64,000 bases of DNA from Micavibrio sp. UBA6145 (GTDB lineage Bacteria > Pseudomonadota > Alphaproteobacteria > Micavibrionales > UBA1664). Shown one piece after another: positions 9,016-18,649 of the stretch. The stretch is from NCBI GenBank assembly GCA_002423205.1, contig DIUZ01000026.1:310001-374000 (forward strand), read 5' to 3'. Under the pieces are notes generated by a model, which made no database searches, was not told the origin of the DNA, and was given only the letters and a program-made list of their open reading frames with translations. Each line of letters begins with the position of its first letter. Within the stretch, counting starts at the first letter, position 1. The translations under genes and the position numbers were made by a program.

Positions 9016-10038
9016 TTAGAACAATCCGGATGGCCCCAGCGGGGCCTCTTCGGCGTTGTTTATGACGGTGGCCGTGGCTGCGCGCGCACCCGCGGAGGTT
9101 TTTACCTCCGGCAATGGCTCGTTGACCGGGGGGCTCTCGATAGATGTCAGCTCACCCTGCGGCGCACCGCCGGCATTGGCCACGATATTGGCAGCCGCCG
9201 CGCGTGATTCGCTTGCCGACGGAAGGCCCGAGGCCTCCATCGCGGCGTCCAGTGCATTGACGGCGGGGTTTTGCTCGCCCTTCATGTCGCCCGGTGCCGG
9301 GCGCAGTTTGATCATTTCACCGTCAAGCGACACGCGCACATCACCGGGGCGTATGCTTTCGACCACCGTACCGTCCGGCAAACGGTCGCCGGCGCGTACG
9401 GTGTAACGGATCGTCGTATCCGTGCGGTTGACAAGGATGCCGCGGCATTCGCCGGACAGGCAGGTCAGCTCAGCCCACTGGTAACGGGTTCTGCGCGCTT
9501 CTTCTTCTGCGATCCGCTTGCGCTCTTCCGCTTCCTTGCGCTGGCGCTCGATCATGGCTTCATCGGATTCGTTCGGCTTGCGGCCTGGTTCTGCGTTCTT
9601 CGCCTCAACTACGATTTTTTCGTAATGTTTTTTGCGTTCCTCAACCAGCTTGCCGTAAAGATCCGGGTACGATGCAAGGCACGGGCCGTTCGGCGGCAAT
9701 TGTGCACAGATGCCGCGCGGCGGCGGCGGCGGGGTAAAGGGCATGCCGATCGCGGTATAGGATTCGCCGATCTTGGTAAGCGCGGCTTCGCGCGTGACCA
9801 GCTTGTCCAGAAGGCTGATCTGGTAATTCAGCTTCATCGTGTCGGACAGATACGGATTCTGGATAGCGTTGAAAGACTCGTCGAAATCGACGGAAAGATT
9901 TTCAATTTCATCAGCCGTGATGATTTGCGGTACCGCAAACGCAGGCATTTCCTGCGCCTTTGCCTGCGCAAATGCTAAACCACTGATAATAAATGATAAA
10001 AATACAAGACGGCGCATCGTATGATTCCCTGTCTTCAT
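9016..10038 (-). CDS. Periplasmic protein with PilP-like C-terminal domain
   Basis: The protein has 340 residues with an N-terminal signal peptide cut near AKAQ. The middle (about residues 155-190) is a charged Lys/Glu/Arg helix, likely a coiled coil. Around residues 205-255 is a segment (RAGDRLPDGTVVESIRPGDVRVSLDG) resembling the end of the PilP protein encoded in the same operon. PilP-type modules contact the secretin and inner-membrane platform in type IV pili. As last gene before the terminator it probably completes the pilus envelope complex, but it has no direct counterpart I know in the R64 operon. Confidence 0.6.
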   Translation of the reverse strand: MKTGNHTMRRLVFLSFIISGLAFAQAKAQEMPAFAVPQIITADEIENLSVDFDESFNAIQNPYLSDTMKLNYQISLLDKLVTREAALTKIGESYTAIGMPFTPPPPPRGICAQLPPNGPCLASYPDLYGKLVEERKKHYEKIVVEAKNAEPGRKPNESDEAMIERQRKEAEERKRIAEEEARRTRYQWAELTCLSGECRGILVNRTDTTIRYTVRAGDRLPDGTVVESIRPGDVRVSLDGEMIKLRPAPGDMKGEQNPAVNALDAAMEASGLPSASESRAAAANIVANAGGAPQGELTSIESPPVNEPLPEVKTSAGARAATATVINNAEEAPLGPSGLF

Positions 10039-10071
10039 TATATGCGAAAACAGGGCGATCTTCCATGCCCA

Positions 10072-11556
10072 CTATTCGGCACAACCATCGGCGCAGACGC
10101 CAAAATTTTCGATGTTCATGGTGCCGATATTCACGCGGGGTACGTTGATCGTCCGGTTCCGGCCCGGCGCGCCAAAGATCATGTCGCGCGAATTGGTAAT
10201 ATCGATAACCCCGGTTGCGCCGCTGACGACATCGATATCACCGTTGGATACGATGCCGCTGCGCAGCTGGTTATCGACGGTCAGTGTCTGTGACGTCACG
10301 GTAGTGGCAGAGATCCGGCGTGAATCGATTGTACCCGCTGTCAGCACGCCGCCATCCGGCATGGTCAGGGTCGTGTTCCGGGTAAAGATAAGGTTACCCT
10401 CACGGACAGTCGCGCCGTCACTGAATGTGGCGTTGGTCCCGACTTCGACCAGATCCTGGGTGCCCATGCCGTCATTGCCGTTGCCGTCAACCACAAGATG
10501 GTTCTGTGCGCCGTAAGCCTGTTTGTCGGCGTCGCTCAATCCATTCTGTAGGTTCAGGTTATTCATGCGTGCCGAATCGGCAATTAATGCTGATCCGTTG
10601 GTCGTCATTTGATCGCGGATACTGGCAGACCCCTTGATCACGGCTGTGCCGTTGACGCATAGAATACTTCCGTCACAGTCAGGATTGACGCCCGGCGTCG
10701 CCGAAGAAAAAGCCCGCGCAGTGCCGTCATTGCCGATATTGATATCGTCGCCGCCCCAGATATCGTTACCCCCGATATTCAAAGGCCCGTACATTGTATT
10801 GCGGCGCAGTGCCGGATCGACATCGCGAACACGGTGCAGATAATCGCCGCCGACTTCTTCAATGTTTTTGTACATGTAATAGGCGTAATAACTGCCGTCT
10901 TCCCGCGATGTCAGGTCGGCGTTCAGCTCGCTGTTATACCACGCAGTGTTCTGCAGCCCCTGCGTGGGGTCGACCGACCACGTGCCAAAGGCGCTGACCA
11001 CGCGTGCGTCTGTCTTGGTGCCATATGTTTCAATAAAACCGCCATGCGGGCCGGATTCTGTGGCCGCGCGGCGCACCAGCTCATCCGGGCGTGGTTCAGA
11101 TGTTACAAGCAATATCTCAAGCGCCGGCGTATCCAGCGTACTGGTCATGTCGTCCGCCACGCGCAGCAGGATACGCACGTTCCCGCGCAGCGGTGTCTGG
11201 TCGCGGAACTGCGCGTTCAAAAGACGCGATCCCTGGATGGTAATGCCATTCAGAACAAATGTTTTGGCGATGTTATCTGTCGCCGGCGCGTTTGAATCCG
11301 CTGTCAGCTGATAACCGCCGCCGTTGGCCACCGCCGCCTGGTACAGCGCATTATAAGCATCAAGATCGTTCAGGATCTCACGCATCGAATCGGCAACGGT
11401 GGTCATGTATTTATTGTTTGCGCGCGCGACTTCACGCTGGCTAAAGCCTTGCAGCAGGATGAACAACGCAATCAGAAGCGCAAAGAACACGCCCATAGCC
11501 AGGAGCAGTTCCAGAAGCGAAAAACCAGACATGTGTCGCGTGTTGCGTTTCATCAT
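10072..11556 (-). CDS. PilV-like prepilin/adhesin, third copy
   Basis: The protein has 494 residues. A type IV prepilin leader (MSGFSLLELLLAMG, cut before Phe) leads into a hydrophobic helix at residues 12-35. From about residue 250 the protein turns into short Gly/Asn/Thr-rich repeats (GPLNIGGNDI, then further strands), as in the tip adhesin PilV of IncI plasmids, suggesting a beta-rich surface domain. It ends in a CADGC pair. Its ATG overlaps the previous stop by one base (TGATG), so it is coupled to the second copy. Confidence 0.7.
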   Translation of the reverse strand: MMKRNTRHMSGFSLLELLLAMGVFFALLIALFILLQGFSQREVARANNKYMTTVADSMREILNDLDAYNALYQAAVANGGGYQLTADSNAPATDNIAKTFVLNGITIQGSRLLNAQFRDQTPLRGNVRILLRVADDMTSTLDTPALEILLVTSEPRPDELVRRAATESGPHGGFIETYGTKTDARVVSAFGTWSVDPTQGLQNTAWYNSELNADLTSREDGSYYAYYMYKNIEEVGGDYLHRVRDVDPALRRNTMYGPLNIGGNDIWGGDDINIGNDGTARAFSSATPGVNPDCDGSILCVNGTAVIKGSASIRDQMTTNGSALIADSARMNNLNLQNGLSDADKQAYGAQNHLVVDGNGNDGMGTQDLVEVGTNATFSDGATVREGNLIFTRNTTLTMPDGGVLTAGTIDSRRISATTVTSQTLTVDNQLRSGIVSNGDIDVVSGATGVIDITNSRDMIFGAPGRNRTINVPRVNIGTMNIENFGVCADGCAE

Positions 11557-13358
11557 CAGTTACACGTGTAGGAGTGATAGGCTTGACCCGAAGTACCGGT
11601 AGAGCGAATGAACGTGCAATCGCCGAATCTTTGGACGCCGTATAACTGTGTGGTGCGGTAATAGTCGCATGTATAACCGGCACCGTTGTCACGGCAATCG
11701 TCGTAAATCGTCTGACCGTTGATATTGTATGATGTCTCTCCGCGAGGCTCACAATAGGTGCGCCCCCCCCAGGGCACGCACACAACCTGCCGGGGCGCTC
11801 CGGCCCGGGTTGGCATAGACGGATCATTATAACGCGGGTTCGTTGTTGTATTGGCATTATCCAGATACAGCGTGTTGCTGGCCGTGATCGCCTCGCTTGC
11901 GCCAAGGCGGCCGTCCAGTTGTACCACGTTACCCACCACCATCTGGTTGGTCTGGAAGCGGTGGGTCAGACCCGGTTCGGCGCGTGCCATGACAAGCTGG
12001 TTCATGATGGATGCGCCGTTACTGACCCCCATGTTGCCGGCCTGAAACTGGTCTGTCAGCACCGATACGCCGGTAACGTTCGTGGTCGGGGCAAGGGCCG
12101 TGGTGCTGGTCTGCATGGCTGCGCCGTCGATCGTATCAAACGTGGAAATACCCGCCACATCCGTCAATGCAGTGCCGCCTGCATTCGTGACGTTCGTAAA
12201 ATCGCTGATGACATTGCCCTGCGCGGTCATGGTATCTGTTACACGCAGGCGTGCATCGCCTGCCACGCTTGTAGCCACGCCTGTCGCGGGGTCAACCACG
12301 GCTTCACCCACGGTTTGAAATTCACCGCCGCTCATGGTGCAGCCTGCACCGACAAGCGTACGGTTGCCGCTTGCATCCGGGCCGGAGAAACTGCATCCGG
12401 CTGTGCTGGTTTTCATGTTGATGCGTACATCCTGGACTGTGTCTATGCGCAGGGCCTGCTCGACCGTCATACCTTGCGCTGTCTCTGCGGCGGCACCTTG
12501 TGCCTGCCCGCGAAACGCGGCGTTGCCCTCGACGTTGTATTTATCCGCAATGATCGTGCCGACATTCTGCAATTCATTGGCGTTCATGTTCAGGTCGGTC
12601 GCCATGCGGTTAAGTTCCGGGCGGCCATCGATCTGTACACGGTACAGCCAGTGATCATTCGCTTCCGTCGTCTCTGAACTGACCAGGTCATAAGCGGCAA
12701 GATATCCGCCCTGTGTATCCGGTGTTGCGCTATACCCCGCTGCATTCAGCGCGGCAGTGCTGATAAACCATTGCTGGTACAGCGATGTAACACGGTTGGC
12801 GAAAGAATTGCCGGCCAGAACCATATCAGCCATGACACCCATGGCCGGCCCACCCGCAGATGCGGCGTCGATCAGGCGTTTGTTACCCGTGCGAATGGTG
12901 TCGCCAGGCGGGTTATCAGCAATGACGACAACTTCAATGGTCGTCAGGATAACCGCGTTGCCGGCAGCATCCAGTGTAACCGTGCCGTCGGGATTGAGTT
13001 TCGGCGTCTGCAGATTGCGTTTGAAGATGCGCATGCGCTGTTTATACGCATTGATGGGCTGATATCCCGCCTGCAGGAAATTACCCGGTTTCAGGTCATC
13101 CACATCGATTTCGGTGAAGACATTCGGCACATCGGCGCGCATGTCATCAAATGACGCCAGCACGTAATCATGTGCCGCCGTACGCAGGCGTAACATGTCG
13201 CTGGCGGCCTGGCGGTTGACCGCGCGCTCGCCCCAGCTGTTCAGGATGCCGTACATACCCGCCAGAAGCAGGCCCAGAAGACCGACAGTCAAAAGCAGTT
13301 CCAGCAGGGTAAAACCTGCGGCGCTGCGTGCGGACGTGATCATGCGGCTCTGTTTCAT
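11556..13358 (-). CDS. PilV-like prepilin/adhesin, second copy
   Basis: The protein has 600 residues. The leader AAGFTLLELLLTVG is a textbook prepilin site (G|F, Glu at +5). Near residue 255 is RMATDLNMNANELQNVGT, the segment most typical of shufflon-type PilV minor pilins. It is followed by a long Thr/Ala/Val repeat region and a Cys-rich C-terminal domain with about eight cysteines in the last 120 residues. In R64 the variable PilV C-terminus recognises recipient lipopolysaccharide, so this end is the likely ligand-binding part. ATGA overlap with the upstream copy. Confidence 0.78.
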   Translation of the reverse strand: MKQSRMITSARSAAGFTLLELLLTVGLLGLLLAGMYGILNSWGERAVNRQAASDMLRLRTAAHDYVLASFDDMRADVPNVFTEIDVDDLKPGNFLQAGYQPINAYKQRMRIFKRNLQTPKLNPDGTVTLDAAGNAVILTTIEVVVIADNPPGDTIRTGNKRLIDAASAGGPAMGVMADMVLAGNSFANRVTSLYQQWFISTAALNAAGYSATPDTQGGYLAAYDLVSSETTEANDHWLYRVQIDGRPELNRMATDLNMNANELQNVGTIIADKYNVEGNAAFRGQAQGAAAETAQGMTVEQALRIDTVQDVRINMKTSTAGCSFSGPDASGNRTLVGAGCTMSGGEFQTVGEAVVDPATGVATSVAGDARLRVTDTMTAQGNVISDFTNVTNAGGTALTDVAGISTFDTIDGAAMQTSTTALAPTTNVTGVSVLTDQFQAGNMGVSNGASIMNQLVMARAEPGLTHRFQTNQMVVGNVVQLDGRLGASEAITASNTLYLDNANTTTNPRYNDPSMPTRAGAPRQVVCVPWGGRTYCEPRGETSYNINGQTIYDDCRDNGAGYTCDYYRTTQLYGVQRFGDCTFIRSTGTSGQAYHSYTCN

Positions 13359-15160
13359 GGCGTGATGTTCGGCGGTACGTATTGACGGTCGGCGCAGGCA
13401 TTGGCGACGTTGACGCCCTCAAGGCAGCGGCCGGTGGTGTTGATGGTCGGCAACGGACCGGATGTTGCCGTATCGACGACTGCATTGCTGGTCGTAGCCG
13501 CGCTGATAACAGCATCTGTTGCAAGAAATTGCAGGTCATTATTACTGCCGCCCGGCTGGGCACTGGTGACATGCACGGTACCGGCGTTGAATATCTGGCC
13601 CGCGATGACGGCATAGCCCTGGGTCGCGGCAGACGGCGTGGTGTTGAAAACATTAGCCGTAGAATTGTTCAGATTAAGCGTGCCTGTAATTTGTGCCTGT
13701 GTGCCCGTCGTGTCGGTAACGCGCACGTTGGCCGACGGCCCGCTCATCGTCTCGGTGATCAGTTCCGAATTTGCGACACCCGTGATGTCGCGTACCTGTA
13801 ACTGGCCGGTCAGTGTGGTGGTGCTGGTAACGTTCATCTGCGGCGCGCCGGTCGTTGTGCCGGTGTCGACGGATTCGAAATTATCGCTGTTCAGCTGGTC
13901 GGTCACCAATGCGTTGGCGGTAACCGCGTTGATTGTGGCGTGACCGCGCATCGATGTGCTGGTCGAATAGGCATAGGCGTTGCGTTCAACCACAACGCGG
14001 CCATTGGGCACGTCAAAACGCGTATCAACACCGGCGGGCAGGGCGCGTGTGTTGAAAACACGCAGATCGCTGCCAAGCGTGGCCTGGCCGTTAATGCGCA
14101 TGGCATCGTCGTTGGCGCTGCCGATATTTGAAAGTTCCGCGCCAAAATCCTGTGTCTGTGGCATGGCGACAAGACGCTGTGCCATTACGTTGGCAACGCG
14201 GTTGATGTTATAACGCACATCGGCAACGGCACTGTCAGACAGGGCGTCACACACATTGGTCGATGTCTGTGTGATATTGTCCGACGCATCCGTGGTTGTG
14301 ATATGCACCTGGTTGCTGGCCTGCGTGCAGTCACCCGTCGGCGTGCCCATGCCAAGATCGGTCAGCATGGTGGCATAGCCCGGATTTTCCGGTGTCGGAT
14401 AACGCAACACGGCGCGCAGATCGGCCTGCACCGATTTCCATGCCGGCATGATCAGCCCGCCTGCGGCAAACGTCGTGGAAAGGCCTATCGGTCCCACAAG
14501 CGCGGCGAATTCATTCGGTGTCAGGCACCCGGTATCCCAAAGGCCGACAGCGGGCCCGCCGCCGCGGCAATCGGCGGAAATATTGGTATCGGTGCGATCA
14601 AATAGCGGCGCGGTCACGGCCGCGTTCTGCTGGCGGATGCTGGTGACGGCTTCGGTGGTAAGCGGGGCAGTCGCCTTGCCGCCCGGTTCAAAATACACAA
14701 AGGCCGATGGCACGGTGGCGGGGTCGGTGACCGATCCGCCCAGAGCGCCATTCGACCAGTTGGCCATGATGACATACACGCGCTGGCCCAGTGCGTTGAC
14801 AATGTTGCCCGAGCCGTCGGTGCGGCCAAAATTCTGCGGCAGATATCCGCCGTTCTGCAACACGGCCAGCGTAATCGGTGTCGGTGTTGCGGCTGTGTTG
14901 CGAATGCCGGGATTGGTCGCAAACTGGTCGCGCATATAAAGGCGGGCCGCCTTGGCGATTTCCACCATTTCCCATCCCGCGACCCGGGCTTCTGTCTTGC
15001 GGACCTCGTTGCTGTTAAACCGGGCGATGACCACAAGGATGCCGCCGAAAAGGGCGCAAAAGACAAGCGCCAGCAAAAGCGAAACGCCTTTCTGGTACCT
15101 TTTCCCTGCTTTCAAGGGAGTCGCGAAGGCTCTCATGGCCGGTATACGTCCCCACATCAT
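13355..15160 (-). CDS. PilV-like prepilin/adhesin, first copy
   Basis: The protein has 601 residues. It has a longer leader (about 24 residues), then KGVSLLLALVFC and a hydrophobic helix; the Glu at +5 is absent, so processing is less certain than in the other two. The C-terminal half (from about 330) is a run of short Val/Thr/Asn-rich repeats resembling the other copies, and the end carries two cysteines. The first of three genes joined by overlapping stops and starts, it lies just behind the pilS terminator. No Rci-type recombinase is adjacent. Confidence 0.65.
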   Translation of the reverse strand: MMWGRIPAMRAFATPLKAGKRYQKGVSLLLALVFCALFGGILVVIARFNSNEVRKTEARVAGWEMVEIAKAARLYMRDQFATNPGIRNTAATPTPITLAVLQNGGYLPQNFGRTDGSGNIVNALGQRVYVIMANWSNGALGGSVTDPATVPSAFVYFEPGGKATAPLTTEAVTSIRQQNAAVTAPLFDRTDTNISADCRGGGPAVGLWDTGCLTPNEFAALVGPIGLSTTFAAGGLIMPAWKSVQADLRAVLRYPTPENPGYATMLTDLGMGTPTGDCTQASNQVHITTTDASDNITQTSTNVCDALSDSAVADVRYNINRVANVMAQRLVAMPQTQDFGAELSNIGSANDDAMRINGQATLGSDLRVFNTRALPAGVDTRFDVPNGRVVVERNAYAYSTSTSMRGHATINAVTANALVTDQLNSDNFESVDTGTTTGAPQMNVTSTTTLTGQLQVRDITGVANSELITETMSGPSANVRVTDTTGTQAQITGTLNLNNSTANVFNTTPSAATQGYAVIAGQIFNAGTVHVTSAQPGGSNNDLQFLATDAVISAATTSNAVVDTATSGPLPTINTTGRCLEGVNVANACADRQYVPPNITP

Positions 15161-15252
15161 TAGTTTCTATATTCTAGTGCAATGGGATTAAAACTTGGTG
15201 AAGCCACAGGTATGGCTCTGATAACTCTATCTGAATCGCTGAAAAACCGGAC

Positions 15253-15280
15253 AAAGAAAAGAGGCCCCAAAAGGGGCCTC
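15253..15280 (-). terminator. Terminator after pilS
   Basis: On the minus strand GAGGCCCC-TTTT-GGGGCCTC is followed by TTTTCTTT. The hairpin sits 30 bases past the pilS stop, between pilS and the PilV-like genes, and should lower expression of the latter relative to the major pilin. Confidence 0.82.
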
Positions 15281-15309
15281 AATCTCTTTAAGTCTATGAA
15301 AGACTTGGG

Positions 15310-15858
15310 TTATTGGAACGTCCATGTCATGTCGTTCGAGTCCGTCTGCTCAGCACAGGACGTCAGGAACGTAGCCTGGGTCATGTCGGTGCTGCTCTGG
15401 TTATAGGTCGTGGTACCGACAACCAGTGAGATGAAGTCGTTTGCGTTCTGCGGGGTGAATTGCTGGCCAAGACGGACGCAGGCACCTTTCGGAACGTTGT
15501 CAAACGCGATTGCGAACGTGTTGCCGGCGCCGGTGATGGTGACATCGCCGAACGGACCTTTGGCAACCGTGTTCGTACCAGCCGGGTTAACACCAAGGTC
15601 GGACGGCAGGGCGCGCATGCTGATCAGGTCATCGATGATGCTACCGTTACCATACGATGTTTGGCCCTGATAAGCCTGCTGAACCTGCTGCTTGAGCGTG
15701 GTCAGAAGACGGGTGGCTTGGTTGGTGTTGTTGTTTTCCGAGACCAGGCGATACGCGCCAAGACCGGCAAGGATGAGCACGGCGCCAACAGCGACGACGA
15801 GCAACAGTTCCAGAAGCGAAAAGCCCGACTGGTGGCGTTTGTTGAGTGTCATTTTCAT
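15310..15858 (-). CDS. pilS: Type IVb major prepilin PilS
   Basis: The protein has 182 residues, the size of IncI/TcpA-type pilins. Leader HQSG, then FSLLELLLVVAVGAVLI with Glu at +5, gives the prepilin peptidase site and the N-terminal assembly helix. Two cysteines (in KGACVRLG and TSCAEQ) can form the C-terminal disulfide loop. It is flanked by its own candidate promoter and its own terminator, as expected for the abundant subunit of the thin pilus. Assembly would use PilQ, PilR and the PilN secretin encoded upstream. Confidence 0.9.
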   Translation of the reverse strand: MKMTLNKRHQSGFSLLELLLVVAVGAVLILAGLGAYRLVSENNNTNQATRLLTTLKQQVQQAYQGQTSYGNGSIIDDLISMRALPSDLGVNPAGTNTVAKGPFGDVTITGAGNTFAIAFDNVPKGACVRLGQQFTPQNANDFISLVVGTTTYNQSSTDMTQATFLTSCAEQTDSNDMTWTFQ

Positions 15859-15921
15859 GTGTTTTTTTCTCCAGGCTTTCAGGATAAGGCGAACCGCCTA
15901 AAAATTTATTAAACTCCGAGC

Positions 15922-15949
15922 ATTCTGCGCTATTTTTTGTATCTGTCAA
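15922..15949 (-). promoter_or_regulatory. Candidate pilS promoter
   Basis: On the minus strand a perfect TTGACA (15944-15949) and CAGAAT (15922-15927) are 16 bases apart, in the 147-base gap between pilR and pilS and 64 bases before the pilS start. The -10 matches four of six consensus bases. Confidence 0.45.
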
Positions 15950-16005
15950 TGTACCTTAAGTGTCTCATCTGATTTAGATTTTGGTGTGACAATTTGGATC
16001 AAATC

Positions 16006-17085
16006 TTATTGTTGCTGATCCTGGATTTGCTGGAATACCGAATAGAAAGACAGGATCAGGCAGCCGATAACGACCGCAATCAGCACCAGAATCACGAAGT
16101 TGACGATCTTCATCGCCGAATTGACGCGCTCAACCAGCCCGTCGACCCATGTATTGGTGACGCGTGTCAGATTCTGGTCGAACCCGCGCAGACGCGCATA
16201 AATCTGTAAATCGCCGATGATTTCAGTATCCGGAAATTCGTAACCCGCATTGAACAGGGCGTCGCCAAGGTTTTCACCGCCCGCGATATATTTCTGGATC
16301 GCCTTGACCCGTTGCTTCAGATACGGCGACGACAGTCGGCTGATCCGTTGCAGGCTGACCTCGTCCAGTTTGACGCCTGCGCTCATCAGTGACGCCACCG
16401 ACAAAAGAAACGCCGACCCCTGCCACATCTTGTAAAGGCTGTACGGCACGAGACGATCGGCATAAACGCGTGCGCGTCCGGTCCATCTGGGCATCGACAT
16501 CGTAACAATAACGACAACGGCCACAAGGGCGACCACGATAAACAGGCCCTGTTCGCGGATGAAGCGCGCGGCGATTGCGACCGTATAGGCGATACCCTGC
16601 CATTTTTCGACCGGGATGATCTGCTCAAACGTCGGAATGACCTTGAACGACGACAGCACCATCGCCGCGATCAGCATGCAGGTCAGCACCGCCGGATAGG
16701 CCCCGGCGGCGATAATCGCTTTTTTGATTTTTGACTGGTTTTCAATGGCGTCTGCGGCGTTGTGCAGCGACTTCAGAAGCTTGCCTGAATTCGCGCCCGT
16801 CTCAAGAAGGATAGCTTCGGAACTGGGAACATACGGACCCACGCATTGACCGAAATTCATACCTTCGGCCACGTCGTTGCGCCATTTTTTGTAAAGCTTA
16901 TGCAGTGCGGCGCGCGGGTTCTGGCGTTGCGCGATTTTTTGAATCTGGCCAAGCGCAGTGTCCAGCGATACGCCGTTCTCAAGGAGCTGCACGAGCTTGA
17001 TGTAGAATTTCTGGCGGGTCTCGCCGTTAAATTCCATCTTGATCGAAAGCTTGAAGAAAAGGTCGTTCTTGCGTTTCTTGGCCAT
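16006..17085 (-). CDS. pilR: Pilus inner-membrane platform protein PilR
   Basis: The protein has 359 residues of the GspF/PilC family. Two T2SSF helical domains (about residues 25-160 and 220-350) flank membrane segments at about 135-155, 180-200 and the C-terminal 325-350. This protein is the membrane platform on which the PilQ ATPase acts to add pilins. The gene starts 10 bases after the pilQ stop. Confidence 0.9.
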   Translation of the reverse strand: MAKKRKNDLFFKLSIKMEFNGETRQKFYIKLVQLLENGVSLDTALGQIQKIAQRQNPRAALHKLYKKWRNDVAEGMNFGQCVGPYVPSSEAILLETGANSGKLLKSLHNAADAIENQSKIKKAIIAAGAYPAVLTCMLIAAMVLSSFKVIPTFEQIIPVEKWQGIAYTVAIAARFIREQGLFIVVALVAVVVIVTMSMPRWTGRARVYADRLVPYSLYKMWQGSAFLLSVASLMSAGVKLDEVSLQRISRLSSPYLKQRVKAIQKYIAGGENLGDALFNAGYEFPDTEIIGDLQIYARLRGFDQNLTRVTNTWVDGLVERVNSAMKIVNFVILVLIAVVIGCLILSFYSVFQQIQDQQQ

Positions 17086-17095
17086 ACTATTCGCC

Positions 17096-18649
17096 TTATC
17101 CGCGCTTGGGCAGGATGATCGGGCCTACAACACGTTCGGCGTCACCGGGGTCGACCTCACCGGCGCGCAGGCGGTCAACCATGTGTTCCATCATGTTGCG
17201 CCCGTTCAGCGATGTCAGCCAGTATTGCTCGGCATCCTGTTTCTGGTCGCGGCGCACCATGTCCATGAACGTGTTGTCCGGAATGATGATTTCCGAGACG
17301 ACCGTACGGCTTGAATAACCGGTGCTGTTGCATTTCGGGCAGCCCTGCGGATTGCGTTTGCGCAGGCGTTCAACCGGTACCTGCGCCGCTTCAAGACGTG
17401 CCAGCAGATTATAGTTGAGCTCTTTTTCTTCTATCGGCAGACAGCACGATTTGCAAAGCTTACGCACCAGGCGCTGGGAAATCATGCCCGTCATCAGCGT
17501 CGGATCGCAGAGTTTGTATTCTTCAACCTCAAGGTCGCGCAGACGGAAGGGAATTGTAATGGCGTCGTTGGAGTGCAGCGACGTCCAGACCTGGTGACCC
17601 GTCATGGCGGCTTCGAATGCCAGGCCGGCGGACGCGGCGTCGCGCACCTCACCGATCATGATACGGTCGGGGTTTGAACGCATGGCCGCCGCGATCGCCT
17701 TGGTAAACTGCGCGGCGCGTTCTTCCTGTGTATTGGCATTGGTCACCGGCATCTGCACGGCGCCCTGAATCGGGTATTCCGGCGGATCTTCCACCGTATA
17801 GAACGCGAGGTTGTAATTATATTCCTTCAGGATCGCGATGATGTTCCGTTGCAGCGTCGTCGATTTACCGTGACCCGTAGGGCCGGCAACCACGTTGATG
17901 CCGTACGGCTTGGACCGCAGGAATTCAAAATCCTCCAGCTGCTCGGGCGTAAAGCCGAGCGCGGCGACGTCGCCCGCGGTTTTGTCATCGGTGTTGTACA
18001 AAAGACGCACGATCATCGCGCGGCCGTCATACACGGTCGGGTTGAATTGCAGACGAAGCGAAATCACGCCTTCCGGAAGTTGCAGGTCTTTGCGGTTCGA
18101 AACCCGCGCGCCCTGGTATTCATAAGGCTGGTAGTTGACGTCTGCGGCGTCGGCCATGGTAAACGCGGCCGCGCAAAAGCTGTGGCCGTATTCCGGCGGC
18201 CATTCGGCGATATGTTCCATCGCCCCGGCAACCCGCGCGCGCACAAGGCATGATTGTTCGTACACAACGACGTGAATATCCGATACGCGGCGCTTGGCCA
18301 TGTCACTGACAAGGTTGAGCACCTCGCGGCGCATCCGCACTTCGTCCTGCTTGCTGCGGAAATCGAACGAACCGGTGGTGCGTTCATACGCCACCTGGAT
18401 GCGGTTCAGCTCAACGCCTTCGATGATCGGTTCGGGATATCCGGCGGCGCGGACTTCGGCGATCAGCGAAAGAATATGCGGGCTGGATTTATGCGACTTC
18501 GAAACGATCAGCTTGCCGTCATTATAATAGGCGGCGATCTGGCGCAAATTCTGCCCACGGTCCAGCGGACCGCCTTCCGCCGTCAGCGGTGTCGCCGGAT
18601 CCCAGTCTTCAACGTTCTTTTTTTTCCCCGGCAGAAGCGTGAATGCCAT
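17096..18649 (-). CDS. pilQ: Pilus assembly ATPase PilQ (GspE family)
   Basis: The protein has 517 residues. Walker A is GPTGHGKS at 256-263, the Asp box is near 300 and the Walker B region (DRIMIGEVRD) near 330, with the His box TSLHSN near 360. Four cysteines (CKSC and CPKC, about residues 405-450) form the zinc element of assembly-type ATPases, as opposed to retraction ATPases. It powers pilus extension from the cytoplasm. Its start overlaps the pilP stop by one base (TGATG). Confidence 0.93.
   Translation of the reverse strand: MAFTLLPGKKKNVEDWDPATPLTAEGGPLDRGQNLRQIAAYYNDGKLIVSKSHKSSPHILSLIAEVRAAGYPEPIIEGVELNRIQVAYERTTGSFDFRSKQDEVRMRREVLNLVSDMAKRRVSDIHVVVYEQSCLVRARVAGAMEHIAEWPPEYGHSFCAAAFTMADAADVNYQPYEYQGARVSNRKDLQLPEGVISLRLQFNPTVYDGRAMIVRLLYNTDDKTAGDVAALGFTPEQLEDFEFLRSKPYGINVVAGPTGHGKSTTLQRNIIAILKEYNYNLAFYTVEDPPEYPIQGAVQMPVTNANTQEERAAQFTKAIAAAMRSNPDRIMIGEVRDAASAGLAFEAAMTGHQVWTSLHSNDAITIPFRLRDLEVEEYKLCDPTLMTGMISQRLVRKLCKSCCLPIEEKELNYNLLARLEAAQVPVERLRKRNPQGCPKCNSTGYSSRTVVSEIIIPDNTFMDMVRRDQKQDAEQYWLTSLNGRNMMEHMVDRLRAGEVDPGDAERVVGPIILPKRG

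Noticed and set aside
13382..13801. Long plus-strand frames opposite the PilV-like genes, also over groEL and pyk
   Set aside because: They are shadows of strongly biased coding DNA on the other strand, rich in Arg, Gly and His, without start signals.
10072..15160. R64-type shufflon
   Set aside because: No Rci-like recombinase gene and no obvious inverted segments were visible; the three genes are all complete and in the same orientation.
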